A DNA stretch of 64,000 nt from Streptomyces fodineus (GCF_001735805.1 NZ_CP017248.1:6634001-6698000); one strand, 5' to 3'. Positions 35,242 to 43,736 are shown, counted from the first letter of the stretch. Numbers and translations are program-made. The notes: a model not told the origin generated them from the letters alone.

Positions 35242-35886
35242 ATGTACGGTGACACCCCCGCGGTCCGGAACGCGGAGATCTCCCTACGTCGCGGAGAGGT
35301 CGCGGCGATCACCGGGCAGAGCGGCTCGGGCAAGTCGTCGCTGTTGTACTGCTTGGCTGGAGTCCTGCCCGTCGCTCGTGGCGAGGTCCGATTCGAGGGG
35401 CGCGTCCTCGCCGAAATGCACGATGAGGAACTCAGCGCCCTCCGCCGCGAGCGGTTCGGATTCGTCTTCCAATACGGCGAACTGCTTCCCGAGCTGACCA
35501 TCGAGGAGAACACAGCGCTGCCTCTTCGCCTGGCCGGACAACGCAAGGCTCCCGCGCTCGCCGCCGCGGGCGAGGTACTCGGTCGGCTGGGGCTCGCGGA
35601 TCTGCGGCGCCGTCGGCCATCGCAGGTATCCGGAGGACAGAGCCAACGCGTCGCCGTCGCCCGCGCGTTGGTCCATCAGCCGGCCGTGGTCTTCGCCGAC
35701 GAGCCCACCGGCTCCCTCGACAGCGCCAACGCCGAGGCCGTACTGGATGAGTTCCTGGCCCTCGCGCGGTCCCAGGGGACAGCCGTGGTGCTCGTCACGC
35801 ACGACCAACAGGTGGCAACCCGAGCGGACAGCCATTACACGATGCGCGACGGTGTTCTCGCCGCCCGGGCCCGGGAGGCGAGGTGA
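35242..35886 (+). CDS. ABC transporter ATP-binding protein (MacB/LolD type)
   Basis: A 214-residue ATPase with Walker A GQSGSGKSS, Q-loop FVFQYGELLPELT, signature VSGGQSQRVAVARAL, Walker B VVFADEPTGSLD and the H-loop VTHD. It belongs to the group that works with FtsX-like permeases rather than with importers. The start is uncertain: from ATG 35242 the protein lacks the usual first eight or so residues. The frame is open back to a stop at 35188-35190 and reads LSTRGVDL before the ATG, with only ATC (35200, AGGGGA 6 nt upstream) or CTG (35218) as possible starts. It overlaps the permease gene by 4 bp (GTGA). Confidence 0.9.
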   Translation: MYGDTPAVRNAEISLRRGEVAAITGQSGSGKSSLLYCLAGVLPVARGEVRFEGRVLAEMHDEELSALRRERFGFVFQYGELLPELTIEENTALPLRLAGQRKAPALAAAGEVLGRLGLADLRRRRPSQVSGGQSQRVAVARALVHQPAVVFADEPTGSLDSANAEAVLDEFLALARSQGTAVVLVTHDQQVATRADSHYTMRDGVLAARAREAR

Positions 35887-38168
35887 AGGAACTGCTCCTT
35901 GGGCTGCGCCTGCTTCTGGGCAGCGGGCGCGGGAACCGGGTCAGGTTCCTCCTCATGACCCTGGGCAGTGCGATTGGTGTGAGCTGCCTCGCCGTGGTCC
36001 TGACCATCCCAGGGATCCTGGCAGCGCAGGACGCCCGCAACGCAGCGCGCCAGCCGACCTGTGCCATGGACTCACAGCGGCACTGCCTCGGTGCCAAGGG
36101 GGCCCCGCGGGAACTGACCAGGACGGACCCGCTCGGTTCCCGGCCCATGACCCGCGTCTTCATTGCACCAGGCACCACACATATCGAGCCGCCACCAGGG
36201 ATGGCGGAACTTCCGCGTCCGGGCGAGATCTTCCTATCCCCGCGGTTGCATGAGGCGTTCCACGCGGAACCGGGGCTCGCCCAGCTGCTCCCAGGGCGTG
36301 AGCGAGGATTCATCGGCGCCCAGGGGCTCGCACGTCCCGATGAGTTGTACGCGTACATCGGCGTCTCCAGACTCAAGAACGCGGACGTCGTAACGCTGTT
36401 CGGCGAGGCTTACCCGCCGAGCCCCACAGTGGAGGACTCGACCCTCGACATCGTGCGGTTCACCCTCGCTGGTGTCGTACTGCTGCCACTGGCGGTCTTC
36501 CTCTCGGTGTGCGCCAGGCTCTCCGCAGCTGTCCGGGTGCGTCGGTTGGCCGCACTACGGCTCGTCGGCTTGAGTACGAAGGCTGTTCAGCGAGTCAATG
36601 CGGGCGAGACGGTGGCTGCCGCGCTGCTCGGTTCTCTGCTCGGCCTCGGAATCTACGAGATGGTCAACCAGCTGATCAGCCGTGCGGGCCTCCCCGGCTT
36701 CAAGTGGTATCCGACTGACGGCGCGCTCAGCGTCTCAACGATTCTCATCTGTCTCGTCGGCTGCCCTGCCCTGGCATGGTTCGTGGGCCGTGCGAGTGCC
36801 CGGAAGGCAGCGGCGAACCCGCTGGCCGTGCGGCGCAGTGCCGGGCAGAAGCCGCCCGCCAAGTGGGGGCTGCTACCGCTCGTTCCCGGGCTGGGCATCG
36901 TCGCCGGGTACTGCCTGGCGGGTGCGACAGGCCATGCGCCGCGGGACACGCGGGTGTCCGCTGTCCTCATGCCACTCGCCGTCGTATTGGTCGGCGTTGG
37001 TCTCGCACTGACGCTGCCGCTCCTCTCACAAGCTCTTGCCCGCAGGGTGGCTCGCTCAAGCGGCTCGCTGTCCTTGGGCCTTGCCATGCGTCGCAACGAG
37101 GTGGAACCGGGCGGTGCTCTCCGTGTGGCGACCGGCCTGGTCATGTTGGTGTACGCAGCCTCGCTCGTCCAAGGCGTCTTGATCGAGCTCGACCAGGTGT
37201 CCAAGCACAACTCGCCCGTGCAGATCTACAGCATCGGGCTCGACGGTGTGACGGCCGAGCAACAGCGCGCTTTGGAGAGGAGCAGAGGCGTTCGGGGGCA
37301 TGCCGTCCGGATGCGTTCGTGGACGGACCTTCGCAACGACTACTACCACCCCAGTCTCGACGCGGTGGTCGCCACTTGCGGCCAGCTGCAAGAGTCGGTG
37401 CCGAAGGTCACCGGCTGCGTCGACGGCCGTCCCGTCCGACTGCTGGACGCTGCCAACGGATACTTCAGCGATGCCAAGCCAGGGGTGACCTTCCCGTTCC
37501 ACTTCTGGAAGGACGGACACCTCCGCGTCCACCGACTCAAAGTACCGAAAGAGGTCCTTCGGTACCGGGACTGGGATGACATTCAAGCAATGGACGCGGA
37601 CGTCCTCCTGCCACCGTCCTTCCTTCCCGCTGGTTACCGTCCCGACAGCGCCACCTTGGTCCTCCTCAGTAGCTCTGACACCGCAACCGTGCGAGAGGTG
37701 TTGGACGGGATCGGCAGCGTCGACCCCACCATCGGCGTGGACCCCTACGGCATCAACGTGACCGCTCTCCAGCAAATCACTGTCGTCAGGACCCTACTCG
37801 CCGTAGGCATGGTCCTTGGCCTGATCATCGGCGTGGCCGCCTACATGGTCGCGGCCACGGATCGGGCTATGGAACGGAAGCCGCAGGTCACGGCACTGGC
37901 CTTGCTCGGTGCGCGCCCGCGCACCCTGCGGGCCGTGCAGGTTGCACAGGTCGTGTTGCCCTTGGCCGTGGGGCTCGTGTTGGCCATCGTCACCGGCAAG
38001 GCAGCCGAGTCGAGTTACCTCGTCACCGGAGGTGGTGCGATCTTCTGGGACGGGGCGGGCGTGCCGCTGCTGCTCGCCTGTGCGCTCGGGGCCGTTGTCG
38101 TCGCCGGGCTCGGGTCATTGCCGTTGATCGGCCGCCGGATCGACCCCGAGTTGATCCGCCGGGACTGA
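35883..38168 (+). CDS. FtsX-like ABC transporter permease
   Basis: A 761-residue membrane protein. There is one segment near residues 20-40 and a first extracytoplasmic domain (about 45-185). A group of segments with an FtsX-type core follows (about 187-430; RLAALRLVGLSTKAVQRVNAGE is the coupling-helix region), then a second outer domain (about 430-640) and a final FtsX core (TVVRTLLAVGMVLGLIIGV ... VTALALLGARPRTLRAVQ). The two-core layout is that of MacB-like or lipoprotein/peptide-handling exporters and of bacteriocin-resistance transporters. GTG start in GTGA overlap with the ATPase stop. Several 60-bp rows I counted are about 60-62% GC, below the surroundings. Confidence 0.88.
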   Translation: MKELLLGLRLLLGSGRGNRVRFLLMTLGSAIGVSCLAVVLTIPGILAAQDARNAARQPTCAMDSQRHCLGAKGAPRELTRTDPLGSRPMTRVFIAPGTTHIEPPPGMAELPRPGEIFLSPRLHEAFHAEPGLAQLLPGRERGFIGAQGLARPDELYAYIGVSRLKNADVVTLFGEAYPPSPTVEDSTLDIVRFTLAGVVLLPLAVFLSVCARLSAAVRVRRLAALRLVGLSTKAVQRVNAGETVAAALLGSLLGLGIYEMVNQLISRAGLPGFKWYPTDGALSVSTILICLVGCPALAWFVGRASARKAAANPLAVRRSAGQKPPAKWGLLPLVPGLGIVAGYCLAGATGHAPRDTRVSAVLMPLAVVLVGVGLALTLPLLSQALARRVARSSGSLSLGLAMRRNEVEPGGALRVATGLVMLVYAASLVQGVLIELDQVSKHNSPVQIYSIGLDGVTAEQQRALERSRGVRGHAVRMRSWTDLRNDYYHPSLDAVVATCGQLQESVPKVTGCVDGRPVRLLDAANGYFSDAKPGVTFPFHFWKDGHLRVHRLKVPKEVLRYRDWDDIQAMDADVLLPPSFLPAGYRPDSATLVLLSSSDTATVREVLDGIGSVDPTIGVDPYGINVTALQQITVVRTLLAVGMVLGLIIGVAAYMVAATDRAMERKPQVTALALLGARPRTLRAVQVAQVVLPLAVGLVLAIVTGKAAESSYLVTGGGAIFWDGAGVPLLLACALGAVVVAGLGSLPLIGRRIDPELIRRD

Positions 38169-38196
38169 GGATGGAGTACGCCGGGGGCGCCCTGAC

Positions 38197-38373
38197 CTAT
38201 TTTCGGGCGGGCAGTCCGGCCGGGTTGCGGTTGGCGAAGACCCGGTCCGGTGAGTGGGTCGGTCGTTGGACGCACGCCGCCGGGACCGCTGCCGCCCGGG
38301 CCATGACCTTCCCGGCGGTGTTGTTCCAGTCGGCCCGGTAGCCGTGTACGTCCTGTGCGTGGGGGACTCCGCA
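38197..38373 (-). pseudogene. Fragment of a TetR C-terminal domain
   Basis: A 58-codon in-frame segment ending at TAG aligns with the C-terminal domain of the intact TetR gene next to it. It reads CGVPHAQDVHGYRADWNNTAG where the intact gene has CGLSLESAVHGYRAIWYYTAG, and RPTHSPDRVFA against RPTYRDRVFA. It has no DNA-binding domain and no start. It is a leftover of a tandem duplication or of a related regulator, about 350 bp from its counterpart and on the same strand. Confidence 0.7.
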
Positions 38374-38415
38374 GTCGGCCGGGCCGATGACGACGGGGTC
38401 TCAGCGCACACGAAA

Positions 38416-38450
38416 GAGGGGCGGCACCCCGCGTGTGGGTGCCGCCCCTC
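38416..38450. terminator. Hairpin between the FtsX/TetR-fragment region and tetR
   Basis: A perfect 13-bp stem GAGGGGCGGCACC / GGTGCCGCCCCTC with a 9-nt loop, directly after the minus-strand tetR stop. It probably ends tetR transcription and may stop readthrough from the permease side. Confidence 0.8.
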
Positions 38451-38452
38451 AT

Positions 38453-39136
38453 TCAGTCCCCCCTGGTCAACAGGCCGTTCACCAGCGCCGTCAGGCCCTC
38501 CGCGTACGTGTCCTGTGCGGTCAGCGGGGCCCAGCGGTCCGCCACCTCCGCCAGGCGGGGGAGTTCGTCGGGGTCCAGGTCGGCGAAGACGCGGTCGCGG
38601 TAGGTCGGGCGGTCGTCGGCCGCGCGGCGGCGGGCCGCTGTCGCGCGGATCACGATTTCGCCGGCGGTGTAGTACCAGATCGCCCGGTATCCGTGTACGG
38701 CGGACTCGAGGGACAGGCCGCAGACCGTCAGGCCGTCCACGATCTGTTCCACGAACCACAGTGCGGACGTCGACATCAGGTCGTCCGCCGTCAGGACTTC
38801 CACGGCCCAGGGGCAGGCGGCCAGCACCTCGTGAATCGCGGTCGCCGCGGCGATGACGCGTTCGCGCGGGTCGGTGGGGGGAGCGGGCGGCCGGCGCAGG
38901 TGCTGCGCGGCGTAGTCGTCCAGCAGGAGGAGGAGCAGCTCCTCCTTGTCGCGGACGTGGTGATAGAGCGCCATGGGCGTGCTGCCCACCTCGGAGGCGA
39001 GCCGGCGCATGGTCAGCCGGTCCACGCCCTCGTCCGTCACGATCCGGAGCGCCGTCCGGAGGATCTCCGCGCGGGAGATACGGGCAGGTCGACCGGTGGT
39101 CTTGCGGGGTGCGGGCGGTTGCGGCATGGGTCCCAT
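38453..39136 (-). CDS. TetR-family regulator (TetR_C-type)
   Basis: A 227-residue regulator. The helix-turn-helix is near residues 20-65 (ISRAEILRTALRIVTDEG, LTMRRLASEVGSTPMALYHHVRDKEEL). The C-terminal domain is of the kind that binds tetracycline-like ligands in related proteins (HEVLAACPWAVEVL, GYRAIWYYTAGEI). Starts at 39139, 39136 or 39127 are all possible; GAGGG lies 4 nt before 39136. It is divergent from the MFS gene at 39388, its likely target. The gap between them holds two tandem-repeat arrays and a promoter-overlapping inverted repeat. Confidence 0.88.
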   Translation of the reverse strand: MGPMPQPPAPRKTTGRPARISRAEILRTALRIVTDEGVDRLTMRRLASEVGSTPMALYHHVRDKEELLLLLLDDYAAQHLRRPPAPPTDPRERVIAAATAIHEVLAACPWAVEVLTADDLMSTSALWFVEQIVDGLTVCGLSLESAVHGYRAIWYYTAGEIVIRATAARRRAADDRPTYRDRVFADLDPDELPRLAEVADRWAPLTAQDTYAEGLTALVNGLLTRGD

Positions 39137-39174
39137 CATGCCCTCGTCATCCCTATGCCCGGCCCGTCTCCGGC

Positions 39175-39214
39175 GATGACCAGCGATGACCAGCAATGAC
39201 CAGCAATGACCAGC
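39175..39214. repeat. Four 10-bp tandem repeats upstream of tetR
   Basis: Units GATGACCAGC, GATGACCAGC, AATGACCAGC and AATGACCAGC run without gaps and are followed by a partly related CCTGGCCAGG. A 10-bp period is close to one helical turn, so all units face the same side of the DNA. Located 36-75 bp upstream of the tetR start. Confidence 0.85.
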
Positions 39215-39243
39215 CCTGGCCAGGCGTGACGCTCCATTTCTGC

Positions 39244-39336
39244 GCCGGTCCCGGCCGTAATCCGCCACGCCCACGCCGGCCCCGGCCGTAATCCGCCACG
39301 CCCACGCCGGCCCCGGCCGTAACCCGCCAAGCCCTC
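39244..39336. repeat. Three 31-bp tandem repeats between tetR and MFS gene
   Basis: Three adjacent 31-bp units at 39244, 39275 and 39306. Each begins GCCGG(T/C)CCCGGCCGTAA and ends in CCGCCACGCCCAC or a variant. Units 1 and 2 differ at one base; unit 3 has a few changes. The period is three helical turns. Confidence 0.88.
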
Positions 39337-39351
39337 CGGGATTCCCAGGTG

Positions 39352-39400
39352 TCGACAACCCCGACCTGGGTGCGCTAGTTTTCTTACGTGTATAGAAACT
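39352..39400 (+). promoter_or_regulatory. Leaderless promoter and probable TetR operator of the MFS gene
   Basis: -35 TCGACA (39352-39357), 18-bp spacer, -10 TAGTTT (39376-39381). The predicted first base is the G of GTG 39388. The near-dyad AGTTTTCT (39377-39384) / AGAAACT (39394-39400) spans the -10 and the start, where a TetR repressor would block initiation. Confidence 0.6.
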
Positions 39401-40848
39401 TACGAGGCAACCCCACGACCGTGCTCGCGGCCGCCGCCGTAGCCCAGTTCGTCGTCGCTCTGGACATGGCCGTGGTCAACGTCGCGCTCCCGGCGATCCG
39501 CACCTCCCTCGGTTTCGGTCCGCTCGACCTGTCCTGGGTCGTGCACGTGTACGCGCTCACCTTCGGCGGGTTTCTGCTGCTCGGCGGGCGGGCCTGTGAT
39601 CTGTACGGCCGACGTCGGCTCTTCGTCGCGGGGCTGGTCGTCTTCGGGGTCTGCTCGCTCGCCGGCGGACTGGCCCAGAAACCCTGGCAGTTGGTCGCCG
39701 CTCGTGCAGGGCAGGGCTTGGGTGCCGCCGCCACCGCGCCGGCCGCGCTGGCGCTGCTGACCACCACCTTCACCGACGGCCCCCGGCGCGTGCGCGCCCT
39801 CGGCGTGTGGAGCGGGATGAACGCCGTGGGCGGCGCGCTGGGCGTGCTGGCGGGCGGGGTGCTCACCCAGTACGCCGGCTGGCGCTGGGTGATGCTGATC
39901 AACCTGCCCATCGTCGTCACGGCGCTCGCGCTCGTCCACGTGGCCGTACCGGTCGAGCCGGGGCCGGTGCGGCGGGAGCGGCCCGATGCGCTCGGAGCCC
40001 TGCTCGCGACCGGCGGAACCGGACTCCTCGTCTTCGGTGTCGTACGGACCGATGTCCAAGGGTGGGGATCCCAGGGGACTTTGGTCACTCTCGGGGGTGC
40101 GGCTCTCCTGCTGGTCGCGTTCACCCTCGTCGAATCCCGGGTGTCCGCCCCGCTGCTGCGGCTCGGGCTGCTGCGCAGCCGCTGGGTCGCCGGTGCCGAT
40201 CTGCTGGTGTTCCTCGCCGCGGCCGGGCAGTTCACCGCGTTCTACTTCGTCTCCCTCTACCTCCAGCAGGTCCTGGGCCTCGGCGCCGCCGCGACCGGCT
40301 TCGCGTTCCTGCCGTTCTGCGTAGGCTCGGTGGCGGCCACCGTCGCCGCCACCCGCATCACCGCGACCCGCTCGCCGCGTGCCGCCCTCGTGCCCGGCGC
40401 GCTGTTCGCTGCCGCGGGCATGGCCTGGTTCGCCCGGATCAGCCCGCACGGCAGCTTTCTCGCCGATGTGCTCGGGCCGTCCCTGCTGACCAGCGTCGGG
40501 ATCGGGCTGGTGTTCGCACCGGCCGCCGCCGCGGCGACGACCGGCGTGCGGCCCGGAGAGGCCGGCATGGCCTCCGGTCTCTTCAACAGCGCCCGTCAGC
40601 TGGGCGGTTGTATCGGGCTGGCCACCCTCGCCACGGTCGCCGCCCACCGCACCGGCACGGCCACCGGACCCGGCGCCCTCGACGCCGGTTACGCCCTCGG
40701 CCTCGCTGCCACGGCCGCCCTGTTCCTGCTCGCGGCGGTCGTGGCGATCGCCGTACTGCCCCGCCGCCGCAGCGACGCCACCACCGCTTCCCACCTCGGC
40801 GCCCCCGCCGCGCCCACGGACAACCGACTGGAAGGAACACCGTCATGA
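39388..40848 (+). CDS. MFS efflux transporter (DHA2 type)
   Basis: A 486-residue, 14-segment MFS protein: FVVALDMAVVNVALPAIRTSL in the first helix, GGRACDLYGRRRLF as motif A, WRWVMLINLPIVVTALAL as motif C. It probably exports a drug or metabolite controlled by the divergent TetR. The GTG start is supported by a leaderless promoter. The cupin gene that follows starts inside its stop codon (ATGA), so pump and cupin are co-expressed. Confidence 0.9.
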   Translation: MYRNLRGNPTTVLAAAAVAQFVVALDMAVVNVALPAIRTSLGFGPLDLSWVVHVYALTFGGFLLLGGRACDLYGRRRLFVAGLVVFGVCSLAGGLAQKPWQLVAARAGQGLGAAATAPAALALLTTTFTDGPRRVRALGVWSGMNAVGGALGVLAGGVLTQYAGWRWVMLINLPIVVTALALVHVAVPVEPGPVRRERPDALGALLATGGTGLLVFGVVRTDVQGWGSQGTLVTLGGAALLLVAFTLVESRVSAPLLRLGLLRSRWVAGADLLVFLAAAGQFTAFYFVSLYLQQVLGLGAAATGFAFLPFCVGSVAATVAATRITATRSPRAALVPGALFAAAGMAWFARISPHGSFLADVLGPSLLTSVGIGLVFAPAAAAATTGVRPGEAGMASGLFNSARQLGGCIGLATLATVAAHRTGTATGPGALDAGYALGLAATAALFLLAAVVAIAVLPRRRSDATTASHLGAPAAPTDNRLEGTPS

Positions 40849-41255
40849 CCATCACGACCGTCGACCTCTTCTCCTCCATGCTGGACTTCCGGTCCGACGG
40901 CGGCGTCCTGTCCGGCCCTCGGCGGATGACGGAGGGCGACCCCGGCTCCTGGCAGGTCGCGGCCTTCCATGTGGCGACCGACGCCGACGTGCACGCCGAT
41001 CACTGGGAGGTGCACCCCGAGGGCGAGGAGGCCGTGTGCTGCCTGGCCGGGGGCGTGCGCCTGTACTTCCGGCCCCTCGCGGAGGGTGACGCCGAGGAGA
41101 TGGTGCGGCTGACCCCGGGTACCGCCGTGATCGTGCCCCGCTGCCGCTGGCACCGGCTCGAACTGGACGCGCCGAGCGATCTGATGTCGATCACCCGGCG
41201 TCGCGGCTCACGCCAGGACAAGCACGCCGGCCTCGGCTCCGGCCTCGGCGACTGA
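40845..41255 (+). CDS. Cupin-domain protein
   Basis: A 136-residue single-domain cupin. The first motif appears as HADHWEVHPEGEEAVCCLAGGVRLYF and the second as PRCRWHRLELDAPSDL, with histidines and glutamate placed to bind a metal, although the pattern is not a perfect match to the consensus. Such small cupins may bind or modify small molecules. It has GGAAGGAA before the ATG and is coupled to the MFS pump (4-bp overlap), so it probably acts on, or senses, the exported compound. Confidence 0.82.
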   Translation: MTITTVDLFSSMLDFRSDGGVLSGPRRMTEGDPGSWQVAAFHVATDADVHADHWEVHPEGEEAVCCLAGGVRLYFRPLAEGDAEEMVRLTPGTAVIVPRCRWHRLELDAPSDLMSITRRRGSRQDKHAGLGSGLGD

Positions 41256-41580
41256 TCCGCCCCGGGGGCGCAGCGGGAGGGGCGGCACCGGGGACCTGCC
41301 GTTCCCCCCGGCCTGCGCCGCCTCTCCTTTCGGAAGGTGCCCTCGTCCTCTCAGAAGGCGCCCTCGACGTTCACCGGGCCGGCCTGGAAGACCCCGGAGC
41401 ACGCCGTGAAGGGGGCCGGGACCACGACCGCGGCGACCCGGCCGCGCCCTCCTTGGGGCCCATGGATCCCAAGCCGACGGCTTCCCGGTCCGGCGCGCCC
41501 GACAGGGGGCCCTCTTTCGTAATCGACGCACATGGTTGATCGTTGGGCCGTGCATCGATGACGAACGTCAGGGGGCACCG
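41256..41580. other. 325-bp gap before sugar ABC operon
   Basis: It holds the terminator at 41277-41328 and the promoter of the sugar-binding protein gene. A 60-codon minus-strand frame (41351-41533, ending in FTACSGVFQAGPVNVEGAF) looks faintly protein-like but has no family, so I do not call a gene. Confidence 0.5.
41277..41328 (+). terminator. Terminator after MFS-cupin operon
   Basis: GGAGGGGCGGC (41277-41287) pairs with GCCGCCTCTCC (41318-41328), allowing one G-T pair. A nested CCGGGG/CCCCGG stem sits inside, and CTTTC follows. Located 21 nt after the cupin stop. Confidence 0.65.
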
Positions 41581-42837
41581 ATGATGACCATGAGCCGCCG
41601 GGCACTGCTGGCCGCGGGAGCCGGGGCGGGTGCCGGGCTACTCGCCGCTTGCGGGTCCAACACCGGGCGTGGCGGCGGGGGTTCGGGAACCGAACTGTCC
41701 CAGTGGTACCACCAGTACGGCGAGCCCGGCACCGAGCAGGCCGTCCAGCGGTACGCCGCCGCCTACAAGAAGGCGCACGTCAAGGTGCAGTGGCGGCCCG
41801 GGAACTACGACCAGCAGACCGCGGCCGCCCTGCTCACCGACTCCGGGCCGGACGTCTTCGAGGTCAACGGGCCCACCCTCGACCAGATCCAGGGCGGTCA
41901 GGTCGTCGACCTCACCGACCTCCTCAAGGGTGTCAGGGACGACTTCAATCCGGCCGTGCTCACGCCCAAGACCTACGACGGCCGGGTCTGGGGCATCCCG
42001 CAGGTCATCGACATGCAGATGCTCTACTACCGCAAGAGCCTGCTGAAGGACGCCGGGGTCGAGCCGCCCGCCACGCTCGACGCCCTCGTGGACGCGGCCC
42101 GCAGACTCACCGGCAGCAAGGTCAAGGGGCTGTTCCTCGGCAATGACGGGGGAGCCGGTGTGCTCGGCGGTACGCCCCTGTACGCCGCAGGGCTTCAGCT
42201 CGTCACCGAGGACGGCAAGGTCGGCTTCGACGACCCCGCCGCCGCCCGCACCCTCGGCAAACTGCACCAGCTGTACGCCGACAAGTCCCTGCTCCTCGGC
42301 GCACCCGCCGACTGGTCCGACCCCTCCGCCTTCATCCAGGGGCTGACCGCGATGCAGTGGTCCGGGCTGTGGGCGCTGCCGCAGATCCAGAAGGAGCTGG
42401 GGGACGACTTCGGTGTCCTGCCGTTCCCGAAGGACGGCGGCCAGGGCAAGCCGTCCGTCCCCGTCGGGGCCTACGGCGCAGCCGTCAGCGCGCGCGGCCG
42501 GCACAAGGAGGCCGCCAAGGAGTTCGTGCGCTGGCTGTGGGTCGAACGGACCGACTACCAGGAGGACTTCGCGCTGTCGTACGGCTTCCACATCCCGGCC
42601 CGGATCTCCCTCGCAAAGAAGGCCGGCAAGCTGCGGTCGGGTGCCGCCGCCGACGCCGTGCGCTTCACCACGGAGCACGGCTACGCCCAGCCCCTGCTGT
42701 GGACGCCCGCCGCCCAGACCGCCTATCAGGACGCGCTCAGCCGGATCATCGGCAGCGGGGCCGATCCGGAGGGTGAACTGCGGGCCGTCGTACGGAAGGT
42801 GGCCGGTGAGCTGGACCGGGTGAAGAAGAAGTCGTGA
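41581..42837 (+). CDS. Sugar ABC transporter substrate-binding lipoprotein (CUT1 type)
   Basis: A 418-residue extracellular binding protein of family 1. The signal has SRRALLAAGAGAGAGLLAACG with the lipid-carrying cysteine in LAAC. The body shows the usual pattern: a Trp-rich early segment (LSQWYHQYGEPG), PDVFEVNGPTLDQ, GIPQVIDMQMLYYRKSLLKDAGVEPP and MQWSGLWALPQIQK. It captures a mono- or oligosaccharide. ATG 41581 follows AGGGGG. First of three overlapping genes. The operon lacks an ATPase, as is common in Streptomyces, where the shared MsiK serves many sugar importers. Confidence 0.92.
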   Translation: MMTMSRRALLAAGAGAGAGLLAACGSNTGRGGGGSGTELSQWYHQYGEPGTEQAVQRYAAAYKKAHVKVQWRPGNYDQQTAAALLTDSGPDVFEVNGPTLDQIQGGQVVDLTDLLKGVRDDFNPAVLTPKTYDGRVWGIPQVIDMQMLYYRKSLLKDAGVEPPATLDALVDAARRLTGSKVKGLFLGNDGGAGVLGGTPLYAAGLQLVTEDGKVGFDDPAAARTLGKLHQLYADKSLLLGAPADWSDPSAFIQGLTAMQWSGLWALPQIQKELGDDFGVLPFPKDGGQGKPSVPVGAYGAAVSARGRHKEAAKEFVRWLWVERTDYQEDFALSYGFHIPARISLAKKAGKLRSGAAADAVRFTTEHGYAQPLLWTPAAQTAYQDALSRIIGSGADPEGELRAVVRKVAGELDRVKKKS

Positions 42838-43736
42838 GGCGCCGCAGAGCACTGTGGTTCTGGGTGTTCGTGGGGCCCTTCGCGGCCGGGCTCACGCTGT
42901 TCACCTACGTTCCGCTGCTGTGGAGCGTGGGCCTCAGCTTCTTCGACGCGCACAACACCGTCACGCCCACGCACTTCGTCGGCCTGGACAACTACACGGC
43001 GATGCTGCGGGACGGCGCGTTCGTCGGCAGCCTGAAGACCTTCCTCCTGTTCACCGCGTTCATCGTGCCCGTCACGTACCTCCTGTCCCTCTCGCTCGCC
43101 CTCATGGTCAACCGGGTCCGGTGGGCGCGCGCGTTCTTCCGGTCGGTCTTCTTCCTTCCGGCCGCGTGCAGTTACGTCGTCGCCGCCCTGGTGTGGAAGA
43201 TGTCGATCTTCAACGGAGTGCGGTTCGGGCTCGCCAACACCGTTCTCGGCTGGTTCGGCGGCGATCCGGTCGCCTGGCTGTCCACCACCGATCCGCCCTG
43301 GTACTGGCTGGTCATCGTGAGCGTACGACTGTGGCTGCAGGCCGGGTTCTACATGATCCTGTTCCTGGCGGGGCTCCAGCGGATCGATCCGGTGCTGTAC
43401 GAGGCGGCCGCCGTGGACGGGGCCCGGCCCGGCTGGACGGTGCTGCGGCACATCACCCTGCCCCAGCTGCGGGCGACCTCGGTCGCGGTGGTGCTGCTGC
43501 TCGTCATCAACGCCTTCCAGGCCTTCGACGAGTTCTACAACCTGCTCTCCGACGCCCGCGGCTATCCGCCGTACGCCCGCCCGCCGCTGGTCTACCTCTA
43601 CTACACCGCCCTCGGCCAGGGGCAGAACCTCGGGCTCGGCAGCGCGGGCGCGGTGATCCTCGCGCTGATCGTCGCGGTCGTCACGGTGGGTCAGGCGCGG
43701 TGGCTGAAGCTCGGGAGGACGGACCCCGATGGATGA
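42834..43736 (+). CDS. Sugar ABC transporter permease 1 (MalF type)
   Basis: A 300-residue inner-membrane permease with six segments. It has the conserved EAA loop YEAAAVDGARPGWTVLRHITLPQL that contacts the ATPase, and the N-terminal FVGPFAAGLTLFTYVPLLWS. GTG start in a 4-bp GTGA overlap with the binding-protein stop. It pairs with the following permease. Confidence 0.92.
   Translation: MRRRRALWFWVFVGPFAAGLTLFTYVPLLWSVGLSFFDAHNTVTPTHFVGLDNYTAMLRDGAFVGSLKTFLLFTAFIVPVTYLLSLSLALMVNRVRWARAFFRSVFFLPAACSYVVAALVWKMSIFNGVRFGLANTVLGWFGGDPVAWLSTTDPPWYWLVIVSVRLWLQAGFYMILFLAGLQRIDPVLYEAAAVDGARPGWTVLRHITLPQLRATSVAVVLLLVINAFQAFDEFYNLLSDARGYPPYARPPLVYLYYTALGQGQNLGLGSAGAVILALIVAVVTVGQARWLKLGRTDPDG

Noticed and set aside
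34600..38450. Integrative element or prophage at the low-GC region
   Set aside because: No integrase, transposase, tRNA end or flanking direct repeats were found; only the GC difference and a regulator fragment support transfer.
38387..39199. Plus-strand 270-residue frame opposite tetR
   Set aside because: Antisense to the TetR gene, with no motifs and no ribosome site.
41351..41533. 60-codon minus-strand frame ending in FTACSGVFQAGPVNVEGAF
   Set aside because: No ribosome site of note, no recognisable family, and it lies in a promoter/terminator gap. It could be a relic but cannot be supported.
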